DNA of 64,000 nucleotides from Bacteroidota bacterium (GTDB lineage Bacteria; Bacteroidota; Bacteroidia; AKYH767-A; OLB10): NCBI GenBank assembly GCA_019136655.1, contig JAGVTU010000004.1, positions 1 to 64,000 of the forward strand, read 5' to 3'. Shown piece by piece: positions 25,476 to 31,859 of this stretch (position 1 is its first letter; each line of letters starts with the position of its first letter). The notes under the pieces were generated by a model. It saw only the letters and a program-made list of their open reading frames with translations, ran no database searches and was not told where the DNA came from. The position numbers and the translations under genes were made by a program.

Positions 25476-26828
25476 ATGGACTTAAACTTCCTAACGAAAG
25501 AAAGCCAGTATTATGGCGTGTTTCTGTTTGCAGCAATTGTATTGTTCCAAATGGTATTTATTTTTATACAATGGCTGATTTACAAACGGGTAGATTATCT
25601 GTTCTATATTGGATATATGGTATCCATTGTGCTGTATGCTTTTAGTTTGTACAAACACTTGTTTATTCGTGAATTTCCTGAAGGATATGGCTCTGCCATA
25701 GAATCTTTTTTAAAACCAACCTTACCTTTAATATCCATCACATTATACTCCGCTTTCCAACGTCATTTTCTCGAGCTAAAAACAAGCGCCCCATTGCTTA
25801 ACACCCGTGTTAAGTGGATTGAATGGTTTCTGATTGCATTCTGTTGTTTCCTGCCGGTGTTACTATTTTTAGAAGTAGAAAAAATTTATATGCTGCAGAT
25901 TTTTATTGGAGTTTGTTGCATTGTAATTGCAGCTTTGGTGTTAATCATAAGAAGAGTTCTAAAAGGTTGTTTGCCTTTTCAGCGGTTTGCCATTACAGGT
26001 GCAATATTTATAATCATAGGTTCAATTCCAACCATAATACTGGGTTTTTATGAAGACAGAGGTTATGAAGTAGCCATCAACCCTCACCTGCCGTTAATGA
26101 TTTGTGTAATTCTTGAATTGCTCACATTTACTACAGGACTAACTTTAAAATCATATTATATCGAGAAAGAAAAAAGGATACTCGAGAAAGCTATGGCTAT
26201 TCAGGTGAACAATCAGAAGCAGACGGAAATAGAATATTTGCGAATGCGAAACAATGTATCGCGTAAGTTACATGATAGTTTAGGGGCTGAACTTTCTATT
26301 GCAAAAATGATGCTTAGCACATTGCCAAAAGAAAAAGCTGAAACGAATAAAAAGACGCTTTCTGATTCTATAAAATTGATAGGTAATTCTATTGAAAAGG
26401 TGTATGACCTGATGAATGATGTAAATAAAATTACATCTGAAGAGGTTAATGTAGTTTCATCAATTCAGACATTAATAGACAACCTTAAACCATTAAATAA
26501 TATTAAATGGCATTTTGATTATAAATTGGAAGAGGAATGTTTGTCTTTGGTTAAGCGCCAGCATGTATTTCTAATTATTAAAGAACTGATTAATAACACC
26601 CTGAAATATGCCTCTGCTACAACCATCAGCATCAGCATACGACATGAATTTAATGCTGTCAACTTTTTCTACCATGATAATGGATCCGGTACAGACCTTG
26701 ATAAATTGTCGAAAGGGAATGGTTTAAAATATATTAATGAAAGAGTTGCTGAAATGGACGGGCATATGCAAATTTACTCAACTCCCAACGATGGATTCAC
26801 TGTTCAGATAAATATTTCTGAAACATAA
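25476..26828 (+). CDS. Membrane sensor histidine kinase (HisKA_3 / NarL type)
   Basis: A 450-residue kinase. The N-terminal 230 residues form about seven transmembrane helices like the 7TMR-DISM sensor module, without a large extracellular domain. A short coiled coil (230-255) follows, then the dimerisation/phosphorylation motif SRKLHDSLGAELS with H266. The ATPase has N-box IIKELINNTLKYA and G-box GNGLKYINERVAEM. It should phosphorylate the response regulator encoded 24 bp downstream. The signal is unknown. The upstream 260-bp gap contains TACTTTAGAG, possibly a variant -7 element. Confidence 0.88.
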   Translation: MDLNFLTKESQYYGVFLFAAIVLFQMVFIFIQWLIYKRVDYLFYIGYMVSIVLYAFSLYKHLFIREFPEGYGSAIESFLKPTLPLISITLYSAFQRHFLELKTSAPLLNTRVKWIEWFLIAFCCFLPVLLFLEVEKIYMLQIFIGVCCIVIAALVLIIRRVLKGCLPFQRFAITGAIFIIIGSIPTIILGFYEDRGYEVAINPHLPLMICVILELLTFTTGLTLKSYYIEKEKRILEKAMAIQVNNQKQTEIEYLRMRNNVSRKLHDSLGAELSIAKMMLSTLPKEKAETNKKTLSDSIKLIGNSIEKVYDLMNDVNKITSEEVNVVSSIQTLIDNLKPLNNIKWHFDYKLEEECLSLVKRQHVFLIIKELINNTLKYASATTISISIRHEFNAVNFFYHDNGSGTDLDKLSKGNGLKYINERVAEMDGHMQIYSTPNDGFTVQINISET

Positions 26829-26852
26829 TTTATCCCAATAAAAATTGCACCT

Positions 26853-27479
26853 GTGAAAAAATTAAAAACAGTTATTGCAGATGATCATGCCATGTTTGGT
26901 ATGGGTATGGCTGAAATAATTGGGCAGGTTATACCTGTAGAAGTGGTTGCAATAGTTGATAATGGCAAGAAAGCTATTGAACAAACACTTAGTCATAAAG
27001 CTGAACTGGTGATTATGGATATTGATATGCCTGTTGTTTCAGGAATATATGCCTGCAATGAAATTAAAAGGGTTTCGCCCGAAACATTGGTGTTTTTTGT
27101 AACTATGATTACACAAATAGAAACCGTGCTGTCTGCACTGAAAGCAGGAGCGGATGCCTATGTGCTAAAAGGAAACAGTTTGGAAGATTTGGCTGAGGCA
27201 TTTAGTTATTCTGCGAAGAAAAAACATCCTTTCGTAAGTCAGCAATTACGTCACCTTGTAAATATAGGTAAAGAACGGAGTCAGGATAACCTGATTACAG
27301 ATAGAGAAAAAAATATTCTGAAAATGATTTGTGAAGGAATGACCAATGACGAAATTGCAAACGTGATTAATATTTCTGTTCGCACAGTGGATACACATCG
27401 CCAAAATATGCTCAACAAGTTAAAGCTGCCCAACACAGCAGCACTGGTAAGGTTTGCAATTGAGAATAAGCTGATTTAA
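26853..27479 (+). CDS. NarL/LuxR-family response regulator
   Basis: A 208-residue regulator, start GTG 26853. Receiver domain 1-120 has acidic pair D10/D11, phospho-acceptor D56 (VIMDIDMP), T84 and K106 (YVLKG). The C-terminal LuxR HTH is at about 145-205 (LITDREKNILKMICEGMTND ... VDTHRQNML). It is paired with the membrane kinase just upstream. Its HTH is clearly related to the solo LuxR protein at 29690-29884. Targets may include the nearby T9SS repeat protein, but I found no convincing shared operator. Confidence 0.92.
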   Translation: MKKLKTVIADDHAMFGMGMAEIIGQVIPVEVVAIVDNGKKAIEQTLSHKAELVIMDIDMPVVSGIYACNEIKRVSPETLVFFVTMITQIETVLSALKAGADAYVLKGNSLEDLAEAFSYSAKKKHPFVSQQLRHLVNIGKERSQDNLITDREKNILKMICEGMTNDEIANVINISVRTVDTHRQNMLNKLKLPNTAALVRFAIENKLI

Positions 27480-27799
27480 GTACAGTAAATATTATTTCGC
27501 ATTATAAATAAACGCAATATTTATCGAGTACTCTAAAATGTCATGTTTCTGATACAATGAATCAGGCATGATTTGTACTCTGAAAGTTCAGTATTCACAG
27601 ATGCAAATAAATGACAGCTGCATTTATTATCACACTCAGCCAGTGTTGAAAAATGAATATTTAAAGTTGATAACGTTACCCTTTAAATTATTGACAATTT
27701 CTGATTTAGACCTATATTTGTTTTAACTTAAAAACCTCACAATAACCTGTGTTTAAGGAATGAATACTTTCAATTCAACATAACTAAAAATCTGAAATT
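27480..27799. other. Intergenic region before the ELWxxDGT gene
   Basis: This 320-bp gap contains no gene that I can support. It carries the promoter at 27691-27720 and two direct copies of GTACTCT(A/G)AAA (27528-27538 and 27575-27585), which could be regulatory but are short. Confidence 0.5.
27691..27720 (+). promoter_or_regulatory. Promoter of the ELWxxDGT-repeat gene
   Basis: TTG (27691-27693), 19 bp spacer, TATATTTG (27713-27720). This is the only promoter in the window where I find both the -33 and -7 elements of the Bacteroidota consensus at correct spacing. The leader would be about 75 nt. Confidence 0.6.
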
Positions 27800-29443
27800 A
27801 TGAAAAAGTTTACACTCTTTGCCTTAATGGTACTGCTGGGTGCAGGCATTACACATGCACAACCCTATACAATAGATTTAGTAAAAGACATTAATACAAG
27901 TGGAGATAGCAATCCATACGGATTTACAGAAATGAACAACAAATTGTATTTTGATGCTGATGACGGTGGAAATGGAAAAGAACTATGGGTAACCGATGGC
28001 ACCAGTGCAGGCACTGTAATGGTTAAAGACATTAACCCCGGAACTGACAATTCTTCCCCAGGTGGTTTCACTGTTATGAATAATAAGGTATATTTCTCTG
28101 CTGATGACGGATTAAGTGGACTCGAATTATGGGTAACCGATGGCACTGCGAACGGGACAGTTATGCTAAAAGACATCAACCCCGGAAATAATGGCAGTAC
28201 TGCCCTAACCTATCACTATCCCACCGTTTTCAACAATATGTTGTATTTCCGTGCTAATGACGGATTAAGTGGATACGAATTATGGGTAACCGATGGCACA
28301 TCGAACGGGACAGTTATGCTAAAAGACATTAACCCCGGAAATGGCAGTTCTAACCAAATCTCTTACTATCTCACCGTTTTCAACAATATGTTGTATTTCA
28401 GTGCTGATAACGGATCAAATGGGCTTGAATTATGGAGAACCGATGGCACCATTTCAGGCACTGTAATGATTAAAGACATTAACACAGGAAGTGGTGGCTC
28501 TTCCCCTAACGGATTCACTGTTTTCAACAACAATTTGTATTTCAGTGCTAATGACGGAACCAATGGTTACGAATTATGGGTAACCGATGGAACCAGTGCA
28601 GGCACTGTAATGGTTAAAGACATTAACCCGGGTAGTGGCATTTCTTCCCCAATCGGATTCACCGTTTTCAACAATAAGTTATATTTTATGGCTTATGACG
28701 GCACTAATGGGGACGAATTATGGGTAACCGATGGCACCAATTCAGGAACTTTAATGGTGAAAGACATTAACCCGGGTAGTGGCAATTCTTCCCCAAATGT
28801 ATTCACTGTTTTCAACAACAAGTTGTATTTTAAGGCAGATGATGGTTCAGTTGGTAAAGAATTATGGGCAACTGATGGCACTACGGCAGGGACCAATCTT
28901 GTTAAAGATATCTACAGCGGTAGCGGAGGCTCAAGTCCTGCCTACTTAACAGTATTCAATAGTAAATTATATTTTGTGGCAGAAGATGCTACCAATGGAC
29001 GACATATTTGGGTTTCTGATGGTACTTCAGCCGGTACAATTGGGATTACACCTGCAATTTATACTCCTCCAACAGAAATTTATCATTTGACAGTGATGAA
29101 CAATGCAATTTATTTTAATGCTAAATACAATTCAAGTGTTGGCCAGGAACTTTATAAACTGACTGATGGTACAACATCTGTGCAGGAGTTGAGCAGTAAT
29201 ACATTCACAGTATTTCCAAATCCTGCCTACGGCAATGTTACTGTATCAAACAATCAGCCATTTAATGATAAGTGCATGTTGATAATTGAAGATTTAACAG
29301 GTCATAAAGTTGCGGAGTATAAAATGTCACCCGGCTCCAATAGCTATACTTTCAGTTCAGCTGAGTTTGCAAACGGAGTTTACACCTGCAAATTGGTTTC
29401 AGGTAATGAAATTGCTGCCCAGCGATTGGTAGTTGTAAAATAA
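27800..29443 (+). CDS. ELWxxDGT-repeat T9SS-secreted protein
   Basis: A 547-residue secreted protein. Signal peptide ends THAQ. Eight repeats of about 47 residues with core (K/Y/L)ELW.TDGT..GT.(M/L)(V/L)KDINPG cover about residues 35-420, a beta-propeller-like module (hyalin/ELWxxDGT family). The last about 80 residues are a T9SS type A sorting domain (FTVFPNPAYGNVTVS ... GVYTCKLVSG, ending RLVVVK). The repeats are also nearly identical in DNA, so copy number may vary. It lies directly after the two-component pair with its own promoter and a strong terminator. Ligand unknown. Confidence 0.88.
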   Translation: MKKFTLFALMVLLGAGITHAQPYTIDLVKDINTSGDSNPYGFTEMNNKLYFDADDGGNGKELWVTDGTSAGTVMVKDINPGTDNSSPGGFTVMNNKVYFSADDGLSGLELWVTDGTANGTVMLKDINPGNNGSTALTYHYPTVFNNMLYFRANDGLSGYELWVTDGTSNGTVMLKDINPGNGSSNQISYYLTVFNNMLYFSADNGSNGLELWRTDGTISGTVMIKDINTGSGGSSPNGFTVFNNNLYFSANDGTNGYELWVTDGTSAGTVMVKDINPGSGISSPIGFTVFNNKLYFMAYDGTNGDELWVTDGTNSGTLMVKDINPGSGNSSPNVFTVFNNKLYFKADDGSVGKELWATDGTTAGTNLVKDIYSGSGGSSPAYLTVFNSKLYFVAEDATNGRHIWVSDGTSAGTIGITPAIYTPPTEIYHLTVMNNAIYFNAKYNSSVGQELYKLTDGTTSVQELSSNTFTVFPNPAYGNVTVSNNQPFNDKCMLIIEDLTGHKVAEYKMSPGSNSYTFSSAEFANGVYTCKLVSGNEIAAQRLVVVK

Positions 29444-29450
29444 AATAATC

Positions 29451-29498
29451 ATACGCCATGTGTGCATTTTTACATGTATGCATGGCGTATTTTTTTTA
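29451..29498 (+). terminator. Terminator after the ELWxxDGT gene
   Basis: ATACGCCATG and CATGGCGTAT form a perfect 10-bp stem with a 20-nt loop, followed by a run of T, 8 bp after the stop codon. Confidence 0.8.
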
Positions 29499-29617
29499 TA
29501 AAGCAGAGAACACACAAAATGTAAGAAAGCTGCGGTTGTTGCTGAGCTGTTTTTTATTTTTCAGTTAAAGCAATTTAAGAAAGAAAATTTAATTTTTAAT
29601 CTTTCTGTTAATACAAG

Positions 29618-29637
29618 TTACGTGTTTTTACGTATTG
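29618..29637. promoter_or_regulatory. TACGT-N6-ACGTA palindrome upstream of the solo LuxR gene
   Basis: TACGTGTTTTTACGTA within a 20-bp block that recurs with 18/20 identity at 29897-29916. It lies about 52 bp before the start of the solo LuxR gene. A palindrome of this size suits a dimeric HTH protein. Confidence 0.55.
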
Positions 29638-29689
29638 CAAACCGCTATATTATACTGTTCTTTTGCTTTATGCACCAAGGCAAAAATAT

Positions 29690-29884
29690 ATGACACCTAT
29701 AACCCCACGGGAAAGGCAAGTGCTTGTTTTATTAAGCAAAGGCTATACAGATAAAACCATTGCCGAAAAACTGGAGATGAGCCCCAATACTGCACGTACA
29801 CACCGGCAAAAGCTACGTGCAAAGTTTCATGTAAGCAACACGGCTCTGCTCATAAAAATGGCAATTAAAAAAGGATTTATTTAA
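29690..29884 (+). CDS. Solo LuxR-type DNA-binding protein (HTH only)
   Basis: A 64-residue protein that is almost entirely a LuxR/GerE helix-turn-helix (TPRERQVLVLLSKGYTDKT ... SPNTARTHRQKLRAKF). There is no receiver or ligand domain. I chose ATG 29690; a TTG 27 bp earlier would add MLYAPRQKY. Its HTH resembles that of the response regulator at 26853, including the THRQ recognition helix and an NTA(A/L)L segment. No receiver remnant is seen upstream. The gene is bracketed by two near-identical TACGT-N6-ACGTA blocks, suggesting autoregulation. Confidence 0.72.
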   Translation: MTPITPRERQVLVLLSKGYTDKTIAEKLEMSPNTARTHRQKLRAKFHVSNTALLIKMAIKKGFI

Positions 29885-29896
29885 ATAAACAGAAAA

Positions 29897-29916
29897 TTAC
29901 GTCTTTTCACGTATTG
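29897..29916. promoter_or_regulatory. Second TACGT-N6-ACGTA palindrome, downstream of the solo LuxR gene
   Basis: TACGTCTTTTCACGTA in a block 18/20 identical to 29618-29637, starting 12 bp after the LuxR stop codon. It may control transcription of the following intergenic region or act with the upstream copy. Confidence 0.55.
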
Positions 29917-30030
29917 ACAGATAATTAAATATTGTAGTGATTTGCTGTCATTATTAAAAAATAACAATGCAAATTGCCTCAGATGAATTGCACACTTGTG
30001 TTATAAAATAATCTCAAACTAATCCTGTTG

Positions 30031-30058
30031 GGCATTGGCATCAGCCAATGCCTTTTTT
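30031..30058 (+). terminator. Strong intrinsic terminator downstream of the solo LuxR gene
   Basis: GGCATTGGC-ATCA-GCCAATGCC followed by TTTTTT. It lies 147 bp after the LuxR stop, with no gene between, so it either ends a long 3' UTR or a separate small RNA. Confidence 0.85.
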
Positions 30059-30151
30059 ATTTAAAGCGTTGCTGTGAATATTAAAGCAGGTTACTAAAAT
30101 AACATCATCTTTTATGCATGATTACAAATTAATCATTCATTAAAATTCTCC

Positions 30152-31195
30152 TCAGGGTTTAAATCCTGATTTTTCAAGAATTTTTTGTGCATCGGTTTCT
30201 TCGAGTAGTTGCGGCAGAGTAGTTTTATTATTTTTCATATACGAACGTACAATTTGCCATCCCAGCCACTGAGCTGTTTTGGCAGGAGCACCCTCAGGAA
30301 AACCCTGTGTGGTATTGCCGTCACCTACATATTTCATATACTCCATTTCATCGGTTGCATAGAGCAGTTTTTTTTCAATATAAAATGCCCACATCTGTTT
30401 GCTGTTGTTACTGCACCACTCCAATTGTTTTGCAGTATAACCTATTTTCACGGAGTCCTGCATATCAGGGGCCATCATATCTGCAAAATACAGTTGCTTG
30501 CCATAATAAATCATCTGACTCAGCAATTCTTTTTTTACATGGTCAATATCATGTTCGCTCTGATACCATCCTTTAATCACATCATTCACTATGTATTCTT
30601 TTGAAAACCTGCGATAGGCATATTCAGGAATTCCTATGGAAGGATAAAACTCGCAATCACTGCCCAGATACATATCCAACCCAACACCAATCAAACTGTC
30701 GGTAGTGATGATGCTGTAATTGAAAGCAGAAACAAAGGTGACAATTTCTTTTGCAGGTTGTTTGTTGAAGTAATGTTTGTAATGTTTCAGAAAGTCATCA
30801 ATACCTGAAAATATTTTTTGAGTAACATCAGTGGTAAATATTTTTTGGGTGCGCTTATGAATGTCCTGCACATCTTTGTCGTGAATAAATGCATTGAGGT
30901 TGGATGCAAGTTTTGCAGAGTCTGTTGGCGGGAGATGAATTATTCGGTTGACATATAAATCGAAAAACTCAGGATAGGACGAACGATATTTTACAATTTG
31001 TTCGGGTGTGATGGAGTCAGTGCCTGCAAACAACAATGAGTCGAAACGTATGTGTGTGGTCCCTACGGTTTCGTTTTCAGAAATGGTGTCCTGATGGTTA
31101 CATGCTGCAATTACTATGAAAAGTGTGGCAAGCAGGCTTGCAATACGATATTCAGATTTCAAATTTATTATTAGTTTTGCCGATATTAAAAACAT
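30152..31195 (-). CDS. gldB: Gliding motility lipoprotein GldB
   Basis: A 347-residue protein matching GldB: FDSLLFAGTDSITPEQIVKY near the N-terminus and the characteristic GVGLDMYLGSDCEFYP mid-protein, with PEYAYRRFSKEYI after it. GldB is an essential gliding/T9SS lipoprotein. Lipobox IVIAAC is present. The start is uncertain. ATG 31195 gives a long leader with charged residues, whereas TTG at 31162 gives a compact signal peptide (MKSEYRIASLLATLF) and leaves room for the promoter of the divergent gene, whose ATG is at 31202. Confidence 0.85.
   Translation of the reverse strand: MFLISAKLIINLKSEYRIASLLATLFIVIAACNHQDTISENETVGTTHIRFDSLLFAGTDSITPEQIVKYRSSYPEFFDLYVNRIIHLPPTDSAKLASNLNAFIHDKDVQDIHKRTQKIFTTDVTQKIFSGIDDFLKHYKHYFNKQPAKEIVTFVSAFNYSIITTDSLIGVGLDMYLGSDCEFYPSIGIPEYAYRRFSKEYIVNDVIKGWYQSEHDIDHVKKELLSQMIYYGKQLYFADMMAPDMQDSVKIGYTAKQLEWCSNNSKQMWAFYIEKKLLYATDEMEYMKYVGDGNTTQGFPEGAPAKTAQWLGWQIVRSYMKNNKTTLPQLLEETDAQKILEKSGFKP
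31172..31179 (+). promoter_or_regulatory. -7 promoter element of the PorT-like barrel gene
   Basis: TAGTTTTG matches TAnnTTTG, 22 bp before the ATG at 31202. It lies inside the first codons of gldB if gldB starts at 31195. Confidence 0.4.
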
Positions 31196-31201
31196 TAAAT
31201 A

Positions 31202-31792
31202 ATGAGAGCAAAAGTATCACTAATTGCATTAGCCTTTGTGGCAGTAGCCCAAACCCTGAATGCTCAGGACACAAAATTCAATTTCGGACTGAAAGTTTCG
31301 CCAACCATAGCATGGTTTAAAGCCAGTGGCAATCTGGACAATGACGGCAGCAAAATTGGTTTTGCCTATGGATTGATGGCAGATTTTAATTTTTCAGATA
31401 ATTATGCCCTGTGCACAGGAGTGGATGTAACCTATCGCGGAGGCAAGGTAAAAGCAAACGATTCGATCAAACAAAAAACCGTTTTGCAATATATTGAAGT
31501 GCCTGTTACTTTAAAATTAAAAACCAACGAAATTGGTTATGTAACTTATTTCGGAAAAGTAGGATTTGCTCCGGGGTTCAACATCAGAACAGATGGCGAT
31601 TATAAAAAGTCAGAAATATACCCATTTAACCTTGCTTTGGTAGCCGGTTTAGGAATGCAATATTCACTTGGTGGAAAAACAGCTTTGTTAGCAGGAGTAA
31701 CTTTCAATAACGGATTTATGGATGTAGTAAAAGCTAAAAATGCAAAAGCTACCTCTAATTTTATTGCAATAGATCTTGGCGTGATGTTTTAA
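31202..31792 (+). CDS. Outer-membrane beta-barrel protein (PorT-like family)
   Basis: A 196-residue protein with signal peptide ending LNAQ and an eight-strand-type barrel pattern (FGLKVSPTIAWF ... TVLQYIEVPVTLKLKT ... FGKVGFAPGFNI), ending LGVMF. The YIEVPVTLK segment is characteristic of the OMP_b-brl_2/PorT group. PorT itself is a T9SS component, but many paralogues exist and I cannot say this is PorT. Its start is 6 bp from the gldB ATG on the opposite strand. It ends before a bidirectional terminator. Confidence 0.78.
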   Translation: MRAKVSLIALAFVAVAQTLNAQDTKFNFGLKVSPTIAWFKASGNLDNDGSKIGFAYGLMADFNFSDNYALCTGVDVTYRGGKVKANDSIKQKTVLQYIEVPVTLKLKTNEIGYVTYFGKVGFAPGFNIRTDGDYKKSEIYPFNLALVAGLGMQYSLGGKTALLAGVTFNNGFMDVVKAKNAKATSNFIAIDLGVMF

Positions 31793-31810
31793 TAAGAAAC
31801 ATCCAAATAA

Positions 31811-31844
31811 AAAAAGGCTGCCCCGAAAAGAGGCAGCCTTTTTT
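31811..31844. terminator. Bidirectional terminator between the barrel gene and acnA
   Basis: AAAAAGGCTGCC and GGCAGCCTTTTT form a 12-bp stem with a 9-nt loop, flanked by A and T runs, between convergent genes. Confidence 0.88.
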
Positions 31845-31859
31845 ATGCTGTAAACTCAA

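Noticed and set aside
25451-27585. GTACTCT(A/G)AAA copies and TACTTTAGAG as an operator set for the response regulator
   Set aside because: TACTTTAGAG also occurs before the unrelated gene at 37216 and is better read as a variant -7 element; the remaining two copies are too short to claim an operator.
27900-29060. CRISPR-like regular repeats
   Set aside because: The periodicity is protein-coding (about 140 bp units in frame) and belongs to the ELWxxDGT gene; there are no spacers.
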